NCBI GenBank assembly: GCA_011523505.1 | Contig: WTGP01000018.1 | Coordinates: 59,777-123,776 of the forward strand | Reading direction: 5' to 3' | DNA from: Gammaproteobacteria bacterium | GTDB lineage: Bacteria > Pseudomonadota > Gammaproteobacteria > Steroidobacterales > Foliamicaceae | DNA: 64,000 bases | Shown: positions 46,858 through 55,521 of the stretch, piece after piece | Layout of the letters: each line of letters opens with the position of its first letter | Position numbering within the stretch: the first letter of the stretch is position 1 | Position numbers and translations under genes: made by a program | Notes under the pieces: generated by a model | The model's database searches: none | The model's input: the letters and a program-made list of their open reading frames with translations, nothing else | Told to the model about the DNA's origin: nothing

Positions 46858-48250
46858 GGAATCCCTCCCGATGCGGGACAACCCGTTCCGCTACGCGGGT
46901 TTCCGGCGGCTGTTCGCGGCCCAGGTCATCGCGCTGGTCGGAACGGGCCTGAGTACCGTGGGCCTGCAACTGCTGGCCTACCGGCTGACCGGCGGCCAGG
47001 CGGCGCCGGTGCTGGCCACGGCCCTTTCGATCAAGATGGTCGCCTACGTGTTCCTGGCGCCGATCTGCGGCGGGCTGGCGCATCGGACCTCGCGCAAGGG
47101 CATCCTCGTAACCAGCGACGTGCTGCGGGCGGGGCTGGTGCTGCTGCTGCCGTTCGTGACCACTGAATGGCAGATCTACGTGCTGATCTTCGCGGTGCAG
47201 GCGCTGTCGGCGGCGTTCAAGCCGGTGTTCCAGGCGATCATTCCGACCGTGCTGCCGGACCAGGCCACCTACACGCGGGCGCTTTCCTGGACCCGCCTGG
47301 CCTACGATCTGGAGACGGTCGGCAGCATGATGCTCGCCATTGTGCTCATGGCCGCCGGCAGCGGGTTCGAGCTGCTGTTCGAACTGAACTCCGCCGCGTT
47401 CCTGATTTCGGCGCTGCTGATCGTCGTGACCCGCCTGCCGAAGATCGCCCCCGTCGAGCGCACGGGACGGGTGCTCGACGACGTGACCTTCGGCGTGCGG
47501 TCGTACATGGCCACGCCGCGGCTACGGGCGCTGCTGGTGCTCTATTTCGGCGCCGCCATGGTCAGCGGCGCGGTGCTGGTGAACAACGTCGATTACGTGC
47601 GCACAGAACTCGGCGGAGCGGACTACCTGGTGGCCGTGACCATGCTGGCCTACGGCGCCGGTTCGATGGCCGCAGCCCTCACCACGCCATTAATCCTGCG
47701 CCGCATCAAGAGCCGCCAGCTGATGTCGCGCGGCGCGCTGCTGGCCGGATTCGCGGCGCTGTTCATGATTCTTTCGCCCGGCCTGGCGCCGGTACTGGTG
47801 ATGTGGACGATCATGGGCGCCGGCGGCTCCTGGGTCTATACGCCTTCGGGAAGGGTCATCAACCGGTCTTCCAGCCCGGCCGACCTGCCGGCGTATTTCT
47901 CCGCGCACTTCTCTCTTTCCCATAGCGCGTGGCTGGTCAGCTATCCCCTGGCGGGTTGGCTGGGAACCACGCTGGGGCTATCGACGGCCGGCCTTATCCT
48001 GGGGCTGATCTGCATCGTGCTGGCGCTAGCGGGCACGCGGCTGTGGCCGCGCCAGGACCACGAGGAAATCCTGCACGAGCATGAGGCGGTGGAGCACACC
48101 CACAAGCACTTCCACGACCGCCATCACCAGCACGCTCACGAGGGAGGCGAAGGCGAGGAGCCGCACAGTCATCCGCACCGCCACGAGCCGCTGCGCCACA
48201 CGCACGACTACGTGATCGACCTGCATCACACCCGCTGGCCCACGGGGTAG
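46850..48250 (+). CDS. MFS transporter with histidine-rich C-terminal tail
   Basis: The protein has 466 residues with 12 predicted helices over about 15-400 and a cytoplasmic tail of about 65 residues with some 20 histidines (HEHEAVEHTHKHFHDRHH, HSHPHRHEPLRHTH). Tails of this kind occur in nickel or zinc efflux MFS proteins such as NreB and also in a wider set of uncharacterised MFS exporters. The start overlaps the acyl-CoA synthetase by 8 nt, so the two are co-translated. The substrate could be a metal or an organic acid handled by the adjacent ligase. Confidence 0.85.
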   Translation: MSKESLPMRDNPFRYAGFRRLFAAQVIALVGTGLSTVGLQLLAYRLTGGQAAPVLATALSIKMVAYVFLAPICGGLAHRTSRKGILVTSDVLRAGLVLLLPFVTTEWQIYVLIFAVQALSAAFKPVFQAIIPTVLPDQATYTRALSWTRLAYDLETVGSMMLAIVLMAAGSGFELLFELNSAAFLISALLIVVTRLPKIAPVERTGRVLDDVTFGVRSYMATPRLRALLVLYFGAAMVSGAVLVNNVDYVRTELGGADYLVAVTMLAYGAGSMAAALTTPLILRRIKSRQLMSRGALLAGFAALFMILSPGLAPVLVMWTIMGAGGSWVYTPSGRVINRSSSPADLPAYFSAHFSLSHSAWLVSYPLAGWLGTTLGLSTAGLILGLICIVLALAGTRLWPRQDHEEILHEHEAVEHTHKHFHDRHHQHAHEGGEGEEPHSHPHRHEPLRHTHDYVIDLHHTRWPTG

Positions 48251-48285
48251 TATCGAGTCCCGAGACACGGTCCAGGAAAAAGGAA

Positions 48286-49524
48286 ATGAACCGAATCTAC
48301 AGTCTGATCTTTGCCCTCCCGCTTTTCCTGGCTGCCTGCGGGAGCGGTGAAATGGATACTGCGGTCGATCCGCAATCCGCCGATCGGCAATCAGCCGATC
48401 CGGGTCCCGTGGTTACCTACGTCACCACGGAAACCTTCGATGAGGAGGTCCTTCGGTCGGACATTCCGGTGCTGGTCGATTTCACCGCGACCTGGTGTGT
48501 GCCCTGCAAGGTCGTGGACCCGATCATAATGAGCCTGTACCCGGAAATGGCGGGACGCGCGAAAGTCTTCAAGCTGGACATCGACGAGGACCCGGAAATC
48601 TATCAGCGGCTGGGCGTAAACGGCGTGCCGCACATCCTGTTCTTCAACAAGGGCGAGGAGCAAGACCGGATCGTCAGCCCGCAGCCGAGAGAAATCTACG
48701 TGCAATATCTCGAGGCCCTGATCGAAGGGCGATCCACGCTGGAGGTTTCGCTGCAACTCCTGGAGGAAGACTCGTTTCGCCGCCATTTCATCATGACCCG
48801 GCGCACCGAGGACCTTGAGTCGGCGATGGAAGCCTTTCCGGGGCTGATGTCCGATCCGCTCGAGAACGGCCAGACACCCCTGTCGATGATCCTCAACAGC
48901 CCGAATTACCGGCAAGACGAGCAGATCGAATTTGCCCTGGCCAATGGCGCGCAGCCAACGACGCGGGACCTGGTGGGCCTGGGCAGATGCGACGAATTCC
49001 TTGCCGCATTGGCCGGCGATCCGGAGGCGCTGGACCGGCCGGACCCGGACGGTGCATCAGCGCTGTACGTGGCGATCGCCCGATCGTACCGGCTTGAGAA
49101 CGGCGGCTGCGTTCGCGCCGTACTTGAAGCGGGCGCGGACCCGGGAGCGAACACGAGCCAACGCTACGCTCTGGGCCGCAGCGTTGTGCTGCTTGACGAT
49201 CCCGCCTTGATCGCTGAATTTCTCGATCGCGGCATGGATCCCCGGCAAACGGACGAAAACGGCTGGAACATGCTGCATTGGGCGGCGAATTACGGTTACG
49301 CCGATGTCGTATCGTTGCTCGTCGATCGCGATCTGGACCTGAAGGCTACCAACCACAAGGGCGAAACGGCAGCGGACATGGTGCGCGAACGGCGCGACCG
49401 CTCGGCGAAGGCGCTGGAAGACGGCGTGGATTCGTACGGGCGGGAGGTGGACGAGGCGGCACGCCCCTATTACCGGGAACGGATTGCCAGGAGCGACGAA
49501 ATCCTCGCAATTCTCGGCGCGTAA
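48286..49524 (+). CDS. Lipoprotein fusing a thioredoxin domain to ankyrin repeats
   Basis: The protein has 412 residues. The lipobox LAAC puts the lipidated Cys at 18, so it is membrane-anchored and faces the periplasm. A thioredoxin domain (about 45-150) has the WCVPCK active site (Cys71, Cys74) and the cis-proline segment GVNGVPHILFF. Residues about 175-410 form ankyrin-like repeats; the last is canonical (DENGWNMLHWAANYGYADVV), the earlier ones degenerate. The combination is unusual in bacteria. It may reduce or hold a specific periplasmic partner through the ankyrin surface. It is on the same strand as the MFS gene at 35 bp. Confidence 0.85.
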   Translation: MNRIYSLIFALPLFLAACGSGEMDTAVDPQSADRQSADPGPVVTYVTTETFDEEVLRSDIPVLVDFTATWCVPCKVVDPIIMSLYPEMAGRAKVFKLDIDEDPEIYQRLGVNGVPHILFFNKGEEQDRIVSPQPREIYVQYLEALIEGRSTLEVSLQLLEEDSFRRHFIMTRRTEDLESAMEAFPGLMSDPLENGQTPLSMILNSPNYRQDEQIEFALANGAQPTTRDLVGLGRCDEFLAALAGDPEALDRPDPDGASALYVAIARSYRLENGGCVRAVLEAGADPGANTSQRYALGRSVVLLDDPALIAEFLDRGMDPRQTDENGWNMLHWAANYGYADVVSLLVDRDLDLKATNHKGETAADMVRERRDRSAKALEDGVDSYGREVDEAARPYYRERIARSDEILAILGA

Positions 49525-49534
49525 GGCGTACCCA

Positions 49535-50536
49535 CTACATCGCGGAACAAGCCCCGGCGGCAGTGGCCCGTAACCTGTCCACCGCCTCGCGGTAGCCGTC
49601 TTCGAGTTCGGCGACGAGTTCGGCAGTGGTGAGAACGCTCTCGACCGAGCCCACGCCCTGCCCCGCCGACCAGATGTCGCGCCAGGCATTTGCGCGCTTC
49701 TCCTCGTTATTGAACTGGATTTCCGGATTGGCCTTGCCCAGATCTTCCGGGTCGATCCCGGCCTTCTCGACGCTCGCCTTGAGGAAATTGGCCGGCACCC
49801 CGGTGAAGTAGGGAGTCAGCACCAGGTCGTCGGCGCCGCTGTCCACGAGCATCTGCTTGTAGCCGTCCGACGCCAGGCTTTCACGAGCGGCAATGAACCG
49901 GGTTCCGACGTAGGCGAAATCCGCGCCCATCGCGATAGCCGCGGCAATGTCGGCGCCCGAGGAGATTCCTCCGGCCAGCACGATGGCGCCGTCGAAGAAC
50001 TTGCGCACCTCGGCCACGAACGCGAACGGCGTGATCATGCCCGTATGTCCGCCGGCGCCGGCGGCCACCAGGATCAGGCCGTCGACGCCCGCGTCGGCAG
50101 CCTTGTGCGCGTAGAACAGGCTGTTGACGTCGCAGTAGAGCAAGCCGCCGTAGGAATGCACTTCCTCGCGCACCAGCCTGGGGCTGCCCAGCGAGCTGAT
50201 GACCATCGGGGCCTGGTATTTGACCGTGAGGTCGAGGTCGGCGGCGAGCCGCTTGTTGGTGCGATGAACGATCAGGTTCACGGCCCAGGGAGCGGTCGTG
50301 CCGGGACTGGCCCGCTCTTCTTCATCCAGCGTCGTCGAAATCCGCTTCAGCCAGTCCTCCAGCGTCTCGAGAGGCCGGGCGTTGAGCGAGGGGAATGCGC
50401 CGATCAGGCCGCCCCGGCAGGCCTCGATCACGAGATCGGGCCCCGACACGAGGAACATGGGCGCGGCGAACGCCGGCAGCTTCAGCCGCGCCTTGAGTTG
50501 CGCCAGACTTGCGCTTGAATCCGCGCCTTCAGCCAC
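49535..50536 (-). CDS. Nitronate monooxygenase (2-nitropropane dioxygenase family)
   Basis: The protein has 333 residues forming an FMN TIM barrel. The family landmarks LVAAGAGGHTGM and LAGGISSGADIAAAIAMGADFAYVG are both visible. Family members oxidise alkyl nitronates or, in some subgroups, act as FMN-dependent enoyl reductases; which applies is unknown. It converges on the thioredoxin-ankyrin gene (10 bp) and follows the SDR gene by 22 bp on the same strand. Confidence 0.9.
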   Translation of the reverse strand: MAEGADSSASLAQLKARLKLPAFAAPMFLVSGPDLVIEACRGGLIGAFPSLNARPLETLEDWLKRISTTLDEEERASPGTTAPWAVNLIVHRTNKRLAADLDLTVKYQAPMVISSLGSPRLVREEVHSYGGLLYCDVNSLFYAHKAADAGVDGLILVAAGAGGHTGMITPFAFVAEVRKFFDGAIVLAGGISSGADIAAAIAMGADFAYVGTRFIAARESLASDGYKQMLVDSGADDLVLTPYFTGVPANFLKASVEKAGIDPEDLGKANPEIQFNNEEKRANAWRDIWSAGQGVGSVESVLTTAELVAELEDGYREAVDRLRATAAGACSAM

Positions 50537-50558
50537 CGCGTTGAGGTTGTCTTGCCTG

Positions 50559-51353
50559 CTAGTCGGAGTCGCCGCTGGCCAGGGGCGGCAACTGGCCTAT
50601 ATGCACGCCGCTGTCGGCGATCAGTGTCTCGCCGGTAACCAGCGGGGCGCCTTCCAGGAACCAGACAAGGACCTCGGCGACGTGGCGCGGCTCGGCGACC
50701 TGCTTCAGCGGCAGCGCCTGGCTGGCCATGTCCAGCATCGCCTGGTAGGCCTCGTCGCCCATGCCGCCCTGCAGCCAGCGCGTCTGGATCATGCCGGGCG
50801 CGACGCTGTTGATGCGGATTTCGGGCCCCAGCACGTGCGCCAGCGACTTGGTCATCAGGTTAAGGGCGGCCTTGGACGCAGCGTAGGGGATCGAGGACGC
50901 AATGCCCGTCACGCCTCCGATCGAAGAGTTGTTGACCACGGCGCCGCTGCCCAGCGTCCGCATGTGCGGCTCCACGGCGCGGATCATCTGGTAGGTGCCC
51001 ACTACGTTGACCGCGTAGATGTCGAGGAAGTCCTGCTTGTCGATGCCGTGAAGATTGGCGAAGGGGTTGAACTTGGTCCGCCCGGCGTTGTTGACCAGGT
51101 AGTCGATCCGCCCCCAGGCATCCATGGCCGCCGCCGCCAGCTTCAGGCAGTCGTCGTCCTCGGAAACGTCGGCCTGCACGACTCGCGTCTCCGCGCCTGC
51201 AGCCTCGCAGCGCGCGGCGGTCTCGTGCGCCTCTTTCTCGCTGCGCGTGTAGTTCACGACGACGTTGCAGCCGCGTTCCGACAGCAACTCCGCCGCGGCC
51301 GCGCCGACACCCGTGGCCGATCCCGTTACGATGGCCGTCTTCCGCTCGTTCAT
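50559..51353 (-). CDS. Short-chain dehydrogenase/reductase
   Basis: The protein has 264 residues from ATG 51353; a TTG three codons upstream is an alternative. It has NAD(P)-binding TGSATGVGAAAAE, the NNAG motif, and the catalytic Ser with Tyr-x3-Lys (PYAASKAAL). It is a classical SDR. The cofactor preference and substrate cannot be called. It is in the same operon as the nitronate monooxygenase. Confidence 0.93.
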   Translation of the reverse strand: MNERKTAIVTGSATGVGAAAAELLSERGCNVVVNYTRSEKEAHETAARCEAAGAETRVVQADVSEDDDCLKLAAAAMDAWGRIDYLVNNAGRTKFNPFANLHGIDKQDFLDIYAVNVVGTYQMIRAVEPHMRTLGSGAVVNNSSIGGVTGIASSIPYAASKAALNLMTKSLAHVLGPEIRINSVAPGMIQTRWLQGGMGDEAYQAMLDMASQALPLKQVAEPRHVAEVLVWFLEGAPLVTGETLIADSGVHIGQLPPLASGDSD

Positions 51354-51428
51354 GGCGCGCAATTCTAGCCGGTACGCCGAGTCTGCGGTAAAGTTGATAC
51401 CGGTTCACGAACAACAGGAGACATCGTC

Positions 51429-51911
51429 ATGGCCGCACCAGGTGGAAGACAAATGCCGGCATGGGTGACGCGCCCCTTGTCCGACATGCCCGTGCTCGGC
51501 CCCGCGGAATCCCTGAGCGGAGTGGAACGCGAACTGCAGGAATTGCTGGACCGTTACGCGAAGGGCGTCGAGGCCGCGGAGCTTTCCGAAGTCGAGGCCT
51601 GCATGCGCACGGACGAGGCGTTTCTGAGCGTCGAATCCAGCTATCCCAACTACGGCTGGGCGGACTATGACAAGAACCACTTGAGCCTTGAACTGGGAGT
51701 GCTGAAGGACATGGAATACAAGGCGGAACTGGTGCACGCGTTCGGCAACGGCGACCTTTCCTACGGCGTGTTCGTATTCACGGCATCCGCCGAACGGGAC
51801 GGGCAGCGGCGAACCAAGCAAGGCATGGGCACGCTGGTGGCCGAGAAAATGGACGGCGACTGGCGCATCCGCCACTGGACCACCTGCGCGAGGCGCCCGC
51901 CTACCACCTAG
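51429..51911 (+). CDS. SnoaL/NTF2-like protein
   Basis: The protein has 160 residues with a cone-shaped SnoaL/DUF4440-type domain: an N-terminal helix pair (about 30-60), then strands including YGVFVFTASAERDGQRRTKQ and WRIRHWTTCARRP. These proteins are catalytically diverse or scaffold-like. The gene is divergent from the SDR gene and converges on ubiX with the stops overlapping as CTAG. Confidence 0.75.
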   Translation: MAAPGGRQMPAWVTRPLSDMPVLGPAESLSGVERELQELLDRYAKGVEAAELSEVEACMRTDEAFLSVESSYPNYGWADYDKNHLSLELGVLKDMEYKAELVHAFGNGDLSYGVFVFTASAERDGQRRTKQGMGTLVAEKMDGDWRIRHWTTCARRPPTT

Positions 51912-52486
51912 TTCTTCGCGGCTTCCTTCCCGCCCGGCCAGCGGCGCACGAGGTCCGTTTCCAGGCCGAACAGGTCCATCAGCCTGCCGACGGTGTGGTT
52001 GACGATGTCTTCCACGCTGGTGGGCTTGGCGTAGAAACCCGGGACCGGCGGCGCCACCACCGCGCCCATCAGCGCCGCTTCATGCATCAGCCGCAGGTGG
52101 CCGGCATGCAGCGGCGTCTCGCGCGGCGCCAGCACCAGCTTCCGGCCCTCCTTCAGCGTGACGTCCGCCGCGCGCACCAGGAGGTTGGCCGCGTAGGAAT
52201 TCACGATGGCGCCCAGGGTCTTCATCGAACAGGGCGCCACGATCATCCCGCCGGTCCGGAACGAACCGCTGGCGATCGTGGCCGCCACGTCGCTGTCGGA
52301 ATAAACGACGTCCGCCAGCGCCTCCACGTCGCGGACCTTCCAGTCGGTCTCCAGCGCAATATTGACCTTGCCCCCGTTGCTGACAATGAGGTGAGTCTCC
52401 ACTTCCGGAGCCTCGCGCAGCGCCTCCAGCAGCCGGATGCCGTAAATCACGCCGCTGGCGCCGGAAATTCCAATAATGAGTCGCAT
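51908..52486 (-). CDS. ubiX: Flavin prenyltransferase UbiX
   Basis: The product has 192 residues, the normal length. IIGISGASGVIYGIRLLEAL is the N-terminal FMN-binding motif, and PCSMKTLGAIVNSYAANLL and LAPRETPLHAGHLRLM complete the family. It makes prenyl-FMN, the cofactor of UbiD-type decarboxylases such as the one at 43741-45237. It stands downstream of the tRNA-Thr on the same strand. Confidence 0.95.
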   Translation of the reverse strand: MRLIIGISGASGVIYGIRLLEALREAPEVETHLIVSNGGKVNIALETDWKVRDVEALADVVYSDSDVAATIASGSFRTGGMIVAPCSMKTLGAIVNSYAANLLVRAADVTLKEGRKLVLAPRETPLHAGHLRLMHEAALMGAVVAPPVPGFYAKPTSVEDIVNHTVGRLMDLFGLETDLVRRWPGGKEAAKN

Positions 52487-52498
52487 GCGATTCTTGTG

Positions 52499-52574
<76 letters not shown>

Positions 52575-52773
52575 CGGGTGGTCCAGCGCCAGCCGCTTTC
52601 GCGCATTTCCCCGTGCGCGAGCGTCTTTCGCCGCTCCAGAAAGGCCGGATTGTATCGCAAACCCCGTTTTGGGGATTTGTCGGCGAACGCGCGCAATTGG
52701 CGTCTTCAGCGGCCTACGTGAGGCGCGTATTTTCCCTTTTGCGCCCGCGGGATCGGCGCTTGCAAGGGATCGC

Positions 52774-53298
52774 ATGATGCGTGGCTTTTCGCTTTTGGAA
52801 CTTCTGATCGCTCTGACTGTCAGCTCCATTGCTGTCCTCCTGGCCCAGCCCGTTATCGCTACCGGAATGCTCAATCTGCAGCGGAGCACAACGATCAACG
52901 GATTGATCCGCAGCCTGCACTTCGCGCGCCGCACGGCCGCCGAGAACGGCCGGGACACGACTGTGTGTTCCAGCCCGGACGGACGGCGGTGCGGGGCCGC
53001 GGAGGATTGGGACGCCGGCTGGATTGTCCACGACGGCCCAACGGGTTCGACGGCGCCCGCGCCGCCGCCGGGTTCGATCCTCTACCGATCGCGAGGCCAG
53101 GCCGGATTGTCCATTCGCTCGAATCGCACCCGGTTCGTGTTCCGGCCGTTCCGCGGGCGCTCCACCAACGGCACCCTGATCGTTTGCGACCGGCGCGGAA
53201 GCAGCGCGGCGCGCGCGATCGTCATCAACAATATCGGCAGGCCGCGGCTTGCCGATACCGCCAGCGATGGCGACCCTCTTGCCTGCCCACCCGGCTGA
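52774..53298 (+). CDS. fimT: Type IV minor pilin, FimT/GspH type
   Basis: The protein has 174 residues from ATG 52774 (the adjacent ATG 52777 is equally possible), with AAGGGA upstream. The prepilin leader is very short (MMRG before FSLLELLIALT) with Glu at +5, followed by a hydrophobic helix. The GspH/FimT fold is indicated by FARRTAAENGRDTTVCSSPDG and the late C-terminal WD..W type segment. It is the first gene of the minor-pilin operon and primes pilus assembly. Confidence 0.88.
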   Translation: MMRGFSLLELLIALTVSSIAVLLAQPVIATGMLNLQRSTTINGLIRSLHFARRTAAENGRDTTVCSSPDGRRCGAAEDWDAGWIVHDGPTGSTAPAPPPGSILYRSRGQAGLSIRSNRTRFVFRPFRGRSTNGTLIVCDRRGSSAARAIVINNIGRPRLADTASDGDPLACPPG

Positions 53299-53653
53299 GC
53301 CGGCAAGCGGCTTCAGTCTGGTCGAGTGCCTGATCGCGGTCGCCATCTTCAGCCTGGGCCTGCTCGGGGCCGGTGCGCTGATCAGCGAGCGGCTGAAGGA
53401 AAGCCGCGCCGCGCACAGTTACTTTCTCGCCGAGATGCTGGCGCAGGACCTGGTCGCCCGGATCGGCGCCAACCCGTCGGCGGCCGGCGGGGAGGAGTTG
53501 CGGTCTTGGCAACGGCAGGCGGCGTCCGCCCTGCCGGGCCTGCAATGCGAGATGACGGCGCTGGGCGGTGCGCCGCCGGCATATCGGGTCGAAATGCGCT
53601 GGCCCGCGGGCGCCGACGACGACGGCCGGCTGGTGCTTTGGGTCGGCCGATAG
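53267..53653 (+). CDS. pilV: Type IV pilus minor pilin PilV
   Basis: The protein has 128 residues from ATG 53267. The cleavage site is G before FSLVECLIAVAIFSLGLLG with Glu at +5, matching PilV. It overlaps fimT by 32 nt in another frame. PilV helps prime the pilus and incorporates PilW/PilX. Confidence 0.85.
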   Translation: MATLLPAHPAEPASGFSLVECLIAVAIFSLGLLGAGALISERLKESRAAHSYFLAEMLAQDLVARIGANPSAAGGEELRSWQRQAASALPGLQCEMTALGGAPPAYRVEMRWPAGADDDGRLVLWVGR

Positions 53654-54564
53654 ACCCCGGCCGGCAAGGCCAGCGGGGCGGCAGTCTGGCCGAAATGCTC
53701 GTGTCGCTCGCCGTCTCAAGCCTGTTGCTGCTGGGGGTCTTCGGCGCAGCGCAGTCCATGCGCCAATCCGCCCGGGCGGCGGACAATCTGCACAGTCTTG
53801 AGGAGAAAGCGCGTTTCGCGCTGGATCTGCTGCGTGCCGACATCCGTTCGGCCGGATTCTGGGGACTCAATTCGGACGCCGCGGCGCTGCGCCTGGCGGC
53901 AGGGGCGTCGGTGCGCTGCGCCGGTACGGATGCTAGCGACTGGGCCTTCCGGTTTGAGGAATACGTGGCGGCGGCCGATGCGTGGCCACTGCCCTGCTCC
54001 CCGTACCGGAACCGCCGCCAGCCGGGAACCGACGTGCTGGAAATTCGCCGGGCGGGCCAGGCCACTGCCGGCGTGGATTCGAGGAGGTTGCAGGTTCATA
54101 CGTCGCGCCGCGAAGGAATCGTGTTCTCCGCCGGTTCACCGCCTTCCCTGGAGGGCGAAACCGAGATCCGCGATCTCGTCGTGCACGCCTGGTATGTTTC
54201 CGCCCGGTCGAGTCACGACTCGGGGGAGCCGTCGCTGCGGCGCAAGACGCTGGTCAGGGGCGGACTGCTCCGCGACGAGGAGATCTTGGCGGGCGTGGAA
54301 GACTTCCAGGTCCGCCTGGCGCTCGATAGCAACCGCGACGGGGTGGCGGACCGGGTGGTCGATCCTTCGGCGTCCGCGCCGTCCGGTGCGCGCGTCGTGG
54401 CGGTCCGGTTCTGGCTGCTGCTGCGCCACGACAGCCCCGAGACCGGGCATGTGGACGGCAGGTCCTACACCTACGCGGACCGCGCGGCGCGCAGTTTCGA
54501 CGATGCAAGGCGACGCCTGCTTGTGAGCGCGAGCGAAGTGGTGGCGAATGCGCGCCGGAGTTGA
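53638..54564 (+). CDS. pilW: Type IV pilus minor pilin PilW, start uncertain
   Basis: About 308 residues. The frame is open upstream into pilV; TTG 53638 gives a short leader ending QRG. The mature start would be GSLAEMLVSLAVSSLLLLG with Glu at +5 but Gly rather than Phe at +1. PilW features follow: LEEKARFALDLLRADIRSAGFWG and a late VVAVRFWLLLRHDSPE with a C-terminal YADRAARSFDDARRR. There is no ATG or GTG near a ribosome site. Confidence 0.85.
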   Translation: MGRPIDPGRQGQRGGSLAEMLVSLAVSSLLLLGVFGAAQSMRQSARAADNLHSLEEKARFALDLLRADIRSAGFWGLNSDAAALRLAAGASVRCAGTDASDWAFRFEEYVAAADAWPLPCSPYRNRRQPGTDVLEIRRAGQATAGVDSRRLQVHTSRREGIVFSAGSPPSLEGETEIRDLVVHAWYVSARSSHDSGEPSLRRKTLVRGGLLRDEEILAGVEDFQVRLALDSNRDGVADRVVDPSASAPSGARVVAVRFWLLLRHDSPETGHVDGRSYTYADRAARSFDDARRRLLVSASEVVANARRS

Positions 54565-55081
54565 GGGCCCGGAGAGCGGAGTCGTCCTGGCCGTCGTGCT
54601 CATGGTGCTTGCGGCCCTGTCGCTGCTGGCCGTGGCCGGCAAGGGCGACGTTGCGCTGCAGTGGCTGCAGGTCCGCAATGCACGGGAATACGCCGAGGCG
54701 GTCCGGCTGGCGGAAACCGGCGTCGGAATGGCGCTGTCCGCCGAGCGTTTCCGGCTGGATGCGCCGCAGAGCGGCCGTTACTGCCGAATCGCTTCCCGCT
54801 GCGTGGAGTGGACCGTGCGCCATGTGGAAACGACCGCTCCTCCGGCCGGATTTGAAGAAGCGGAGACGCCGAAACGTGCGCTGCACTTCGAGATCGGCGC
54901 GTTGGGGACTGCCGGGCCGCGGGCGCGGGCGCCGGTCGTGGTGGGCTTCATGCTGCTGGCGCACGGGGAGCCGGACGCGGAACTGCCCGATGATGTCGAA
55001 GTTTGCCGTGCCGAAGAAGACTGCCCGGAGGATGCCGCGGAACCGCCGGTTCGGCGCTATTGGCGCGAGGACGTGGAATGA
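54548..55081 (+). CDS. pilX: Type IV pilus minor pilin PilX
   Basis: The protein has 177 residues from ATG 54548 overlapping pilW by 17 nt. SGVVLAVVLMVLAALSLLAV is the PilX-type N-terminal helix, which lacks the +5 Glu as is usual for PilX/GspK-like proteins. WLQVRNAREYAEAVRLAETGV follows. It caps the initiation complex. Confidence 0.82.
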   Translation: MRAGVEGPESGVVLAVVLMVLAALSLLAVAGKGDVALQWLQVRNAREYAEAVRLAETGVGMALSAERFRLDAPQSGRYCRIASRCVEWTVRHVETTAPPAGFEEAETPKRALHFEIGALGTAGPRARAPVVVGFMLLAHGEPDAELPDDVEVCRAEEDCPEDAAEPPVRRYWREDVE

Positions 55082-55521
55082 GAGACGCCCGGGGATTCAG
55101 TTTGACGGAACTGCTGGTGACGCTGGCGATCCTGGCGTTGCTGGCCGCGGCGGCCACGCCTTTGTGGATCAAACAGCTTGAGCGCGCGCGGCGGCTGGAC
55201 GCCACCGACGCGCTGGTGCGCGTAGCGGTCCTGCAGGAGCGCTTCTATTTCGAAAACGGACGCTATGCACGCGCGGGCGAACTGGCGGTGCCTCCGCCCG
55301 CGGGACTGGGCGTCGCCGGCACCGAGCGCGGCTACTACGAACTTCGCCTGCGGGCGCCTGAGAGCGCAGCGTCCGAAGGGTTCGCCGTAGAGGCGGTTGC
55401 CGTTCCGGAGGGCCCGCAAGCCGGGGACACGCAGTGTCGCGTAATGTCCGTCGATTCCACCGGCCGGCGCGCATCCGAAAGCGCCGATGGCGAGGACAGC
55501 ACGGACGCCTGCTGGCCCTAA
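55078..55521 (+). CDS. pilE: Type IV pilus minor pilin PilE
   Basis: The protein has 147 residues from ATG 55078, which overlaps the pilX TGA as ATGA. The site is G before FSLTELLVTLAILALLAA with Glu at +5. ERFYFENGRYARAGEL and RGYYELRLRA match PilE-like minor pilins. pilY1, normally between pilX and pilE, is missing. Its stop overlaps that of the convergent lspA. Confidence 0.85.
   Translation: MRDARGFSLTELLVTLAILALLAAAATPLWIKQLERARRLDATDALVRVAVLQERFYFENGRYARAGELAVPPPAGLGVAGTERGYYELRLRAPESAASEGFAVEAVAVPEGPQAGDTQCRVMSVDSTGRRASESADGEDSTDACWP

Noticed and set aside
53326-53637. Upstream extension of the pilW frame through pilV
   Set aside because: It would place the prepilin cleavage site more than 100 residues from the start, which prepilins do not have; only the part from 53638 was kept.
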